Assembly (NCBI GenBank): GCA_910574255.1
Contig: CAJTAK010000007.1
Location: 186,001-250,000, forward strand
Direction of reading: 5' to 3'
DNA: 64,000 nucleotides
From: Clostridia bacterium
GTDB lineage: Bacteria > Bacillota > Clostridia > Lachnospirales > Lachnospiraceae
Shown one piece after another: positions 54,936-62,699 of this stretch (position 1 is the stretch's first letter; each line of letters starts with the position of its first letter). The notes beneath the pieces are model-generated. The model saw only the letters and a list, made by a program, of their open reading frames with translations. It was not told where the DNA came from and made no database searches. The position numbers and the translations under genes are program-made.

Positions 54936-55841
54936 TCAGTGCTGTATTCCCCAATACTTTTCCAAATATCTTTCTGCTTCCTCCTTGGAAAGGGAAAGCT
55001 TCTCAATCAGACTGGCCAATGCAGATTCTTTTGAAACAGAATTATCTTGGCAGATTTCTATCAACGCTTTTGCCCCTTGCTCTATACCTGCTTTCATTCC
55101 AAGTTCCAGATTGTATTTCATCAGATAATTATGGTCACGGATGGCCTTTTCACGGGTTTCATATTCCAAACGTTTCATCTCATCCCCACTAAGCTGTGTT
55201 AATCTCTCATAGGCTCTTTCGATATATGGACTTGCTTCTGCTACCATCTCAAATTCCTCCTTATGCTCTGCATTGAAAAAACGGGCCCAGTTCAAAATCT
55301 CGGTTTCCGGATAGTTCCTCTCTTTAAGCTTGGGAAGCTCCAGAATATGTATCTCCAGCTTATCCGTATACATCCGCCGCCTGTTATCCTCCCAGAGATG
55401 GAAACGGGAATAGAATTCCTCATCCTCCGGAAAAAGAAGAAAGTTTAGAATCCCTACATGGATACATTTCTGCAGCACATCATAGCTTTCTCCCTTTTTA
55501 ATCTCCCCTGTAAACATTTTAGCCAGATAAAATACCGAACGCTCCGGCCATAAGGGAAAAGGTGCAAGCTGAATTTCCAGGTCCATCTGGCTCTTTTCAT
55601 TAAAAGAACCGACTTTACCCTTTATCCTGTCATAAATGAAAACCCGGATATCCAGAATACCCAGCTTATCTTCTTCGTGTTCCCTCCTTAAATGAGTAGG
55701 CAGAAGTTCTGTCCCCTCAATTTTCTCAGGTTTCACGCCCAACAATGCGGAAATAAATCCTCTACGGATCTCTGCATCTTCCATCAGTTCCTTAAAACAG
55801 AAATCCACCTTTGGTTTCATCAAAAACGTCTCATCACTCAT
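54936..55841 (-). CDS. Rpn-family PD-(D/E)XK recombination-promoting nuclease (transposase-like)
   Basis: 301 aa from ATG 55841 (SD GGAGAAGG); a longer frame from 56024 only adds the 51-bp repeats. N-terminal nuclease core: FLMKPKVDFCFKELMEDAEI, LGILDIRVFIYDRIKGKVGS and MDLEIQL, with the D...ExQ of the family, then WPERSVFYLAKMF and GESYDVLQKCIHVGILNF. The C-terminal part (about 225-300) is helical and charged. Rpn proteins stimulate recombination; copies are common and mobile-like in Lachnospiraceae. Lies between mutS and mutL. Confidence 0.88.
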   Translation of the reverse strand: MSDETFLMKPKVDFCFKELMEDAEIRRGFISALLGVKPEKIEGTELLPTHLRREHEEDKLGILDIRVFIYDRIKGKVGSFNEKSQMDLEIQLAPFPLWPERSVFYLAKMFTGEIKKGESYDVLQKCIHVGILNFLLFPEDEEFYSRFHLWEDNRRRMYTDKLEIHILELPKLKERNYPETEILNWARFFNAEHKEEFEMVAEASPYIERAYERLTQLSGDEMKRLEYETREKAIRDHNYLMKYNLELGMKAGIEQGAKALIEICQDNSVSKESALASLIEKLSLSKEEAERYLEKYWGIQH

Positions 55842-55856
55842 ACTGCCTTCTCCTTT

Positions 55857-55958
55857 CCTTAATCTGCACATATTTTTTGTGCATATAGGGATACCCGTAG
55901 GGTGTTTCCTTAATCTGCACATGCTTTTTGTGCATATAGAGATACCTGTAAGGTATCT
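55857..55958 (-). repeat. 51-bp tandem unit, two copies, before the Rpn gene
   Basis: Units 55857-55907 and 55908-55958, closely similar to those at 50359-50460 (same GGGATACCCGTAGGGTGTTT core and TGCACA/TGTGCA hairpin). They end 16 bp upstream of the Rpn start, next to its SD, as at the MATE remnant. Confidence 0.92.
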
Positions 55959-56175
55959 CTCGAAAGAAAAATACTGATACAGTATGATTACTTTCATTAT
56001 AAAAGATTTCCCCATATGATACAATATCTTTCTTTCCCTTTAAAATTAGTTGTTATCTCCTGGATTTTTCTGACAGAAACGTCTGAATATTTCTTAGAAT
56101 CCTTCGATATAGCCAGTATATACCAGATTCTTCCAAAACGCAAATAAAATTTTATAAAACAATAACATTTAAACC

Positions 56176-56220
56176 TTTGGCCGCTGTTCTGTTTCCGATA
56201 AAAACAAACCAGCGGCCAAA
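56176..56220 (-). terminator. Hairpin downstream of mutS, possible terminator
   Basis: Perfect 11-bp stem TTTGGCCGCTG (56176-56186) and CAGCGGCCAAA (56210-56220). Very stable, but the minus strand continues AGGTTTAAATG, a poor T-run. It lies 67 bp after the mutS stop. Confidence 0.6.
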
Positions 56221-56286
56221 AATCATACATTCTTTATTACATTCCTAACCTTAACAGGATTTTCCTGCTCACCAAGACAAAAGACC

Positions 56287-58887
56287 CTACCACCGATTCT
56301 TAATCTTATTCTGCAGCCGATACATCGTATTGAGCGCATCCAAAGGCGTCATATTACTCAAATCCATCTCCCGAAGCTCCGTGATGATATCATCATCCTT
56401 CACCGTATCAAAAAGGGATATCTGCTCCATCTCCATTTCTACAGGAGCCGCTTTGGGCTTTAGGGAAATGTCCGCCTGAACCAGATCCTCCACCAGCTCC
56501 TTTGCCCGGGCAATCACCGGATCGGGCACTCCAGCCAGCTTAGCCACCTGTATCCCGTAGCTCTTATCCGCCCCGCCCTTAATAATCTTCCGCAAAAATA
56601 CAATATCATCACCCTTTTCCTTCACGGCAATGCAGTAATTATTCACGCCGGCCAAGGAGCCCTCCAGCTCCGTCAGCTCATGATAATGAGTGGCGAACAA
56701 GGTCTTCGCCCCCAAAATACGGGGATTGCTGATATATTCAATCACCGCCCAGGCAATGGCCAGTCCGTCAAAGGTACTGGTTCCCCGGCCGATTTCATCC
56801 AGAATCAACAGGCTGCTTCCTGTGGCATTCCGCAAAATATTGGCAACCTCCGTCATTTCCACCATAAAGGTACTCTGCCCGGAAGCCAGATCATCCGAAG
56901 CCCCCACCCGGGTGAAGATCCGATCTACAATCCCAATCTTCGCACTGTCCGCCGGCACAAAGCTGCCCACCTGGGCCATCAGCACAATGAGAGCTGTCTG
57001 ACGCATATAGGTGGACTTTCCGGCCATATTGGGGCCTGTGATAATGGAAATCCGGTTGCCGCCATTATCAAGGAATGTATCATTGGGAATGAACATATCA
57101 TTTTCAATCATTTTTTCCACCACCGGATGGCGGCCGCCCTTAATATCGATAATTCCTTTCTCATTCATCTTGGGACGCACAAAACCATTGCGCTCCGCCA
57201 CAAATGCCAGGGAAGCAAATACATCAATAAGAGCTACGGCTTTGGCCGCCTTCTGAATCCGCAGCACCTCAGCGGCAATAGTCTCCCGAAGCTCTACAAA
57301 CAAGTTGTATTCCAGAGCCATGAGCTTTTCCTCTGCTCCCAGAATGGTATCCTCCAGCTCCTTAAGCTCCGGCGTAATGTAACGCTCCGCATTGGTCAGG
57401 GTCTGCTTGCGCATATAGTAATCCGGCACCATATTTTTGTAGGAATTGGTTACCTCCAGATAATAACCGAATACCTTGTTGAACTTAATTTTCAGGTTCT
57501 TGATGCCGGTTTTCTCACGCTCATCGGCCTCCACCTTTGCAAGCCAGCTCTTTCCCTCGGTCTTGGCCTTTCGATAGCGATCCACATCCTCATTACAGCC
57601 GTCCCGAATAATATCGCCGTCCCGGACGGAAATAGGCGGATCCTCCCGGATCGTCCGGGCTATCAGCGCCTGAAGATCCGACAGCTCATCCAGCTCTTCC
57701 CAGAGAGTCCGAAGAAGCGGAGACTGAAAATCCTCCATCAGTGTTTTAATATGAGGCAGCATTTCCAGAGATGAGCAAAATGCCGTCAAATCTCTGGGAT
57801 TTGCCGTCTGGTAGCTGATGCGGCCGATGAGGCGCTCCAGATCGTAGATGGGATTCAGATACTCCCGAAGCTCCTCCCTGGTAATCACATGGGCATTCAG
57901 CTCCGCAATGGCCTCATGGCGGCTCTCAATCTCTCCCCGGTCAATCAGAGGCTGTTCCACCATAGTACGCAGGGTTCTGGCTCCCATGGCCGTCTTGGTT
58001 TTGTCAAGAACCCACAGGAGGGAACCCCTCTTCTGCTTTTCCCTTAAGGTTTCCACCAGCTCCAGGTTTCTGCGGCTGGAGCTGTCGATAATCATGTATT
58101 TTCCGATGGTGTAGGGCTGCAGGCGCGTCATGTGGGACAGGGAATTCTTCTGGGTTTCGTAGAGATATTTGAGAAGGGTTCCAGCCGCAATGGTGCCGCA
58201 GCTTAAGTCCCTTAAGCCCAGCCCTGCAAGATCCGACACTCCAAAGTGATCCAGAAGCGTGCGCCTGCACAGCTCATCGTCAAAATACCAAGCCTCCAAT
58301 GGGTACAAAGCGATGTTCAGGCGGAACTTAAGGTCGTCCAAGTCCGCACCGCTCATGGTAAACGCCTCGTTGCACACAATTTCCGAAGGGGTAAATTTGT
58401 TGATCTCGTCTAAAAGCTTCCGCTCGGAATCCACCTCAGTGACAAAATAGTCCCCGGTGGTGATATCTGCTGTGGAGATACCATAGCGGTCGGAAAGGTA
58501 GACGATGCACATAAGGTAATTGTTTTTCGTCTCGTCCGCCGTATTCAGGTTGGTGCCTGGGGTTACGATCCGCACCACATCCCGGGCTACCAGGCCCTTG
58601 GCCGTCTTTGGATCCTCCACCTGCTCACAGATGGCTACCTTATAGCCCTTGGATACCAGACGGTTCAGATATCCCTCCACAGCATGATAAGGAACGCCGC
58701 ACATAGGTGCGCGTTCCTCAAGGCCGCAGCTCTTTCCGGTGAGGGTCAGTTCCAACTCCTTCGACACGGTGAGCGCATCGTCAAAAAACATTTCGTAAAA
58801 ATCGCCCAGGCGATAAAATAAGATACAGTCCTTGTACTGCTCCTTTGTCTTTAGGTACTGCTGCATCATGGGTGTCATTTCCGCCAT
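56287..58887 (-). CDS. mutS: DNA mismatch repair protein MutS
   Basis: 866 aa. Mismatch-binding motif FYRLGDFYEMFFDDA with the Phe-x-Glu, AVRIV-type connector (ARDVVRIVTPGTNL), ATPase Walker A GPNMAGKSTYMRQ, Walker B LLILDEIGRGTSTFDGLAIA and the HTH tail with DLSNMTPLDALNTMYRLQNK. The C-terminal linker (PVEMEMEQISLFDTV) carries a beta-clamp-binding-type QISLFD. ATG 58887 with SD AGGAGA. Confidence 0.98.
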   Translation of the reverse strand: MAEMTPMMQQYLKTKEQYKDCILFYRLGDFYEMFFDDALTVSKELELTLTGKSCGLEERAPMCGVPYHAVEGYLNRLVSKGYKVAICEQVEDPKTAKGLVARDVVRIVTPGTNLNTADETKNNYLMCIVYLSDRYGISTADITTGDYFVTEVDSERKLLDEINKFTPSEIVCNEAFTMSGADLDDLKFRLNIALYPLEAWYFDDELCRRTLLDHFGVSDLAGLGLRDLSCGTIAAGTLLKYLYETQKNSLSHMTRLQPYTIGKYMIIDSSSRRNLELVETLREKQKRGSLLWVLDKTKTAMGARTLRTMVEQPLIDRGEIESRHEAIAELNAHVITREELREYLNPIYDLERLIGRISYQTANPRDLTAFCSSLEMLPHIKTLMEDFQSPLLRTLWEELDELSDLQALIARTIREDPPISVRDGDIIRDGCNEDVDRYRKAKTEGKSWLAKVEADEREKTGIKNLKIKFNKVFGYYLEVTNSYKNMVPDYYMRKQTLTNAERYITPELKELEDTILGAEEKLMALEYNLFVELRETIAAEVLRIQKAAKAVALIDVFASLAFVAERNGFVRPKMNEKGIIDIKGGRHPVVEKMIENDMFIPNDTFLDNGGNRISIITGPNMAGKSTYMRQTALIVLMAQVGSFVPADSAKIGIVDRIFTRVGASDDLASGQSTFMVEMTEVANILRNATGSSLLILDEIGRGTSTFDGLAIAWAVIEYISNPRILGAKTLFATHYHELTELEGSLAGVNNYCIAVKEKGDDIVFLRKIIKGGADKSYGIQVAKLAGVPDPVIARAKELVEDLVQADISLKPKAAPVEMEMEQISLFDTVKDDDIITELREMDLSNMTPLDALNTMYRLQNKIKNRW

Positions 58888-59019
58888 GAATTTTCTCCTA
58901 TTCTAAACTCCGCAATCTGTCGGCCATCCCTCTTCTTTGGCACAATTTTTAATGGTAAACATATATTTGTCATTTGTTTCCGATCTGACTGACAAATTGC
59001 TGTATTCACTTGTACATCT

Positions 59020-59181
59020 TTATTTGCTCTGCCGGTAAAAGGAAATGGAGGCAAGCGCAAAAATCATTGGAACAACCGCATAGCCCGCATTTACTCTTCC
59101 TTGATTAAAAAGTACATATCCAGCACCGGAAAAAGTCAATATTATAAATACGATGCTCAATAGAAGTGCTACCCTTTTCAT
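59020..59181 (-). CDS. Small membrane protein, 53 aa
   Basis: ATG 59181 with a good SD (GGAGG). Two hydrophobic segments, about 4-23 (VALLLSIVFIILTFSGAGY) and 32-47 (AGYAVVPMIFALASIS), with KR at the start and RQSK at the end. Not recognised; it follows pyk by 31 bp and may share its transcript. The length and signals fit a real gene, but homologues would have to confirm it. Confidence 0.65.
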   Translation of the reverse strand: MKRVALLLSIVFIILTFSGAGYVLFNQGRVNAGYAVVPMIFALASISFYRQSK

Positions 59182-59212
59182 AGAATCCTCCAATTTCAAT
59201 AAACAACCTGCT

Positions 59213-60961
59213 CTAATGGCTGCCAGACACAGCCCCGGTCTCTGCATCCACTGTGACTACGGCTCCATTTTTCAAAATATCCACTGCCTGCTTTGCACCC
59301 GCGATCACCGGAATATCCAAAGTCAGCCCCACAATGGCTCCATGGGAATTGCTGCCCTCCTGTTCGGTCACCAGTGCAAGGGCGGTCTTAAGCTCCGGCA
59401 TCATCTCGTTGGTAGTCTCCGACACCACAATAATATCTCCGGCATGGTAATTTTTCTTTAATTCCTCCGCATCTCTTGCCACACAGAGCGGACCACATAC
59501 CTTTTTCCTTGTGATCCCCTGTCCGGTAACGAGAATCCGGCCTGCCACCTGTACCTTAATCAGATTGGTGGTTCCCGTAATGCCAAGGGGCACTCCTGCC
59601 GTCAGCACAGTCAGGTCCCCTCTCATAACCAGGCCCGCATGCTCCGCAGCCTCCACCGCACGGTTAAACAGCGTTTCCGCATTGTCCTCCCGTTCCAGAA
59701 GCAAAGGCTCCACTCCCCAATACAGATTCAACTGACGGCACACGTAGTCATCCATGCAGCAGCCGATAATGGTGCAGCTTGGACGGTAACGGGAAATCAT
59801 TCCCACGGTTCTTCCTGATTTTGACACAGTGATAATAGCCGAAGCTTTCAGATCCGCAGCCGTGGTGCAGGTGGCATGGGATACGGCATTGGTAATATCC
59901 GGCTTATCCATAATACTCCGCCGTTTGAAGCGGTAATCGTAATCAATATCCTCCTCCGTGCGGACGGCAATCCGATCCATGGTCTTTACCGCCTCCACCG
60001 GATACTGGCCTGAAGCCGTCTCACCGGAAAGCATAATGGCTCCCGTTCCCTGATAAATGGCATTGGACACATCGCTGGTCTCCGCCCGGGTGGGCCGGGG
60101 GTTCTTCATCATAGAATCCAACATCTGGGTTGCCGTAATTACCGGCTTGCCAATCTCCAGGCTCTTTAAAATCAGCTTTTTCTGGATCACCGGCACCTCT
60201 TCTAAGGGAATCTCCACACCCATATCGCCTCTGGCAATCATAATGCCATCGGATACCCGAAGAATCTCGTCAATATTTTCCACGCCCTGAAGATTTTCTA
60301 TCTTGGCAATAATTTTAATATGATGACAGCTCCGCTCCTCCAGAATCTTGCGGATCTTCAGAATATCATCCCCGCTTCTGGTAAAGGAGGCCGCAATAAA
60401 ATCAAAGCCCTCCTCAATTCCAAATACAATATCATCATAGTCCTTTTCACTGATAAAGGGCATATTTAAGCTGACTCCCGGCACATTGATTCCCTTTTTG
60501 TTGGAGACAAAGCCGCCGTTTTTCACGGTACAATAGATATCCTTTTCCGTTACCTGATTTACCTCAAGCTCAATCAGGCCGTCATCAATGAGGATGGCGT
60601 TCCCCGGCTTTACGTCCTTTACCAGATCCGGATAGGTAATAGATACCCTGCCTTCATTTCCCAGAATCTCTTCCGTAGTCAGCACAAAGCTCTGACCTTT
60701 CTTCAGTTCTATCCTGCCGCCCTCCACATCCCGGGTACGAATCTCAGGACCCTTCGTGTCCAAAAGCAGCGCAACGGGAAGCTTTAATTCCTCCCGTACC
60801 TTTTTCACAAGTTCAATTTTTCCCTTTTGCTCCTCATGGGTTCCGTGGGAAAAGTTCAGTCTTGCCACATTCATTCCGGCCAGCATCAGTTCCCGAATCA
60901 TCTGCTCCGACTCGGAAGCAGGCCCCAGGGTACAGATAATTTTGGTCTTTCTTCTTTTCAT
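59213..60961 (-). CDS. pyk: Pyruvate kinase with C-terminal PEP-utiliser-like domain
   Basis: 582 aa. Core: MKRRKTKIICTLGPASESEQ, NVARLNFSHGTHEEQK, the active site IKIIAKIENLQGVENIDEIL, IMIARGDMGVEIPLEEVP, and TATQMLDSMMKNPRPTRAET. The extra ~100 residues after about 480 hold GIVGLTLDIPVIAGA-like PEP-utiliser motif SHGAIVGLTLDIPVIAGAKQ, as in Bacillus-type enzymes. It makes pyruvate and ATP from phosphoenolpyruvate. SD AAGGAGGAG, promoter at 61027-61056. Confidence 0.97.
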   Translation of the reverse strand: MKRRKTKIICTLGPASESEQMIRELMLAGMNVARLNFSHGTHEEQKGKIELVKKVREELKLPVALLLDTKGPEIRTRDVEGGRIELKKGQSFVLTTEEILGNEGRVSITYPDLVKDVKPGNAILIDDGLIELEVNQVTEKDIYCTVKNGGFVSNKKGINVPGVSLNMPFISEKDYDDIVFGIEEGFDFIAASFTRSGDDILKIRKILEERSCHHIKIIAKIENLQGVENIDEILRVSDGIMIARGDMGVEIPLEEVPVIQKKLILKSLEIGKPVITATQMLDSMMKNPRPTRAETSDVSNAIYQGTGAIMLSGETASGQYPVEAVKTMDRIAVRTEEDIDYDYRFKRRSIMDKPDITNAVSHATCTTAADLKASAIITVSKSGRTVGMISRYRPSCTIIGCCMDDYVCRQLNLYWGVEPLLLEREDNAETLFNRAVEAAEHAGLVMRGDLTVLTAGVPLGITGTTNLIKVQVAGRILVTGQGITRKKVCGPLCVARDAEELKKNYHAGDIIVVSETTNEMMPELKTALALVTEQEGSNSHGAIVGLTLDIPVIAGAKQAVDILKNGAVVTVDAETGAVSGSH

Positions 60962-60971
60962 ACTCCTCCTT

Positions 60972-61056
60972 GACGCAGATTTTTGCGTCTTTCTTTTTTT
61001 ATAATAACTTATTTTTTCACCTGCTTATTATACTTCGCCAATGGAAAAAGCGTCAA
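60972..61056 (-). promoter_or_regulatory. pyk promoter and leader hairpin
   Basis: -35 TTGACG (61051-61056), 18-bp spacer, -10 TATAAT (61027-61032) on the minus strand. A perfect 6-bp stem GACGCA/TGCGTC (60972-60989) ends immediately before the AAGGAGGAG SD and may affect its access. Confidence 0.8.
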
Positions 61057-61139
61057 GCTTGGGTTTTGGAAAATTCTTCTTAAAAAATTTATTTCCCGAC
61101 TCGGTTTCTATCTTGGGTTAGCCCAGCAAAGGCTTTTAC

Positions 61140-61838
61140 TCATCTATTCTTGCGAATCTGAATCAACGCATCGAGCTTCTCTCTGGCCGCCTGCTCTGCA
61201 ATTTTATCCGCCTCCTCTCTGCTTGGCACGCCGCCCACAGAGGCTAACGCATAAGGATCGTTAAGACTGACATTACTTCCCATCAGCAGCGCACGCTCCT
61301 GATAATAAGCCATGGCCCGTTCTTCCCTGGACATATCGGCTCGAAAATAAATGGAGCCCTCCACCTGGTATTTTGCCGAGAGATACATAAGGCTTCCTCT
61401 TAAATCACTTCCGTAGGGGCTGGAACTGTTTTCCTTATGAGCCTCTGCGTAATAGGCTTCTATGGTGGTACGCTGTTTCTCATACTGAGATACCAGAGAC
61501 TCTACATAAGCCGCCGCATAGATACTGCCGTCAGGATCTACTGCGGCATCCCAGTTTACCTCCAATTGATTCTCACTTTTCCACGCTTCCATAAAGCTTC
61601 GAAGTTCTTTTGCGTCTTCTGCATTAAGAGCCTTCATAGCCGATTCTATTGTCAGGCCAGAACCGGTATTCGTTCCATCCACAGCATTCTGATCTTCCTT
61701 TGATGCCCGGTATTCGGTGGAAATGAAAACCTTATCCTGAACTTTTTCTGCCGTCTTTCCGCTTTTTTCGGGTGCAGGCTTTTGGAGATTCGGTGACAGA
61801 TATGTCCCTGTTATATTTGAAGTATTGTCAATTCTCAT
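61140..61838 (-). CDS. Hypothetical protein, 232 aa
   Basis: Not recognised. ATG 61838 or GTG 61847 behind AAAGGAATG. No signal peptide or membrane helix. It starts MRIDNTSNITGTYLSPNLQK and is mainly helical, with a Lys/Glu-rich region, AKELRSFMEAWKSENQLEVN and a tail EEADKIAEQAAREKLDALIQ. Repeated Tyr-Ala and YYAEAHKEN patterns suggest a coiled or rod-like protein. Start MRI(D)NTSN is similar to short N-termini of flagellar or secreted export proteins, but I do not claim it. Located upstream of the pyk promoter. Confidence 0.65.
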   Translation of the reverse strand: MRIDNTSNITGTYLSPNLQKPAPEKSGKTAEKVQDKVFISTEYRASKEDQNAVDGTNTGSGLTIESAMKALNAEDAKELRSFMEAWKSENQLEVNWDAAVDPDGSIYAAAYVESLVSQYEKQRTTIEAYYAEAHKENSSSPYGSDLRGSLMYLSAKYQVEGSIYFRADMSREERAMAYYQERALLMGSNVSLNDPYALASVGGVPSREEADKIAEQAAREKLDALIQIRKNR

Positions 61839-61885
61839 TGTAATCACTCATTCCTTTCGTTTTATTTAGGCACAAACAGCAATGA

Positions 61886-61952
61886 ATTTTGCACTCCTCA
61901 ATCATATCCTTACAATCTTGGCAGCAAATGCTTTGACCATACTGAATAGTTA
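61886..61952. repeat. Decayed copy of the TIR element
   Basis: ATTTTGCACTCCTCAATCAT and the end ACTGAATAGTTA match the right half of the 157-bp element at 36346-36502. The central hairpin is shortened. It sits in the otherwise empty ~300-bp gap 61839-62147, which has no gene. Confidence 0.65.
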
Positions 61953-62147
61953 TTCTCTTTCTATAAATAAAGGACATTTTCATACATTAGCTGCATATTT
62001 ATTTTAAAATAATGTAACACAATCTATGAGAAATAGCAAATAGTCCGGTTCTCCATAAAGACCAAAAATTTCGTTAAAAACCAGATAAATTCTTCTTGTG
62101 TTCTCTTTTTATCCGGAGTAAAATCTATAATACAGGGGGGAATTGGT

Positions 62148-62564
62148 ATGAATTGGAAGGATCGATGCTTTCTTTATCTGGATAATGAAAAGCTATTTGA
62201 AGACTCAGGACATAGAACCCGGTTCTGGGAATTGCTGGGCTGTTATGGGGAATATCCGTTTTTCACAAAAGGGCTATGTAAGTGTATGTATTTGTCCGCC
62301 TGGGATGAAGAACATTTTGCTATTATGCTGGAAACGCTCTCCTCCATGAGTCTGGGACGTGAAACCAACACAGATGACATGCGGCTTCAAGGAGATACAT
62401 TGGCCGAGGCACAGCCGGATGCGGAATATTATGTTTTTCAGCTTTCCAATGCCTTTCTGGACGGCAAGCCCTTTGTTCTTCCTGACAATGCTCTTTTGGA
62501 ACCGGAACAGCGTCATATTATCCAACAGGCGTTGAAAGCTGCTGAGGTGATTGAAAATATATAA
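62148..62564 (+). CDS. Hypothetical protein, 138 aa
   Basis: Not recognised. SD CAGGGGGG 7 bp before ATG. Soluble, aromatic-rich: MNWKDRCFLYLDNEKLFEDS, GHRTRFWELLGCYGEYPFFT, KGLCKCMYLSAWDEEHFAIM, then LEPEQRHIIQQALKAAEVIE. It has 4 Cys in the first third. It is the only plus-strand gene of this end of the window, followed by a hairpin. Confidence 0.7.
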   Translation: MNWKDRCFLYLDNEKLFEDSGHRTRFWELLGCYGEYPFFTKGLCKCMYLSAWDEEHFAIMLETLSSMSLGRETNTDDMRLQGDTLAEAQPDAEYYVFQLSNAFLDGKPFVLPDNALLEPEQRHIIQQALKAAEVIENI

Positions 62565-62576
62565 GAGTAGTATAAG

Positions 62577-62617
62577 TACAGGCCAACCGTATTTTCATAC
62601 ACTACGGATGACCTGTA
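62577..62617 (+). terminator. Imperfect hairpin after the 138-aa gene
   Basis: Arms TACAGG..CCGTA and TACGG..CCTGTA (62577-62617) with two internal mismatches, followed by TTCGTATTTTCC. It is placed 13 bp after the stop. Confidence 0.55.
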
Positions 62618-62699
62618 TTCGTATTTTCCAATATCCGCTTCTATTATAAATACACCCGGCTTACATTGCATGCTTTATGATATACACAAAAGATATATT

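Noticed and set aside
54936-56024. Longer Rpn ORF starting at 56024
   Set aside because: The extra 61 residues are translated 51-bp repeats and leader; the ATG at 55841 has the proper SD.
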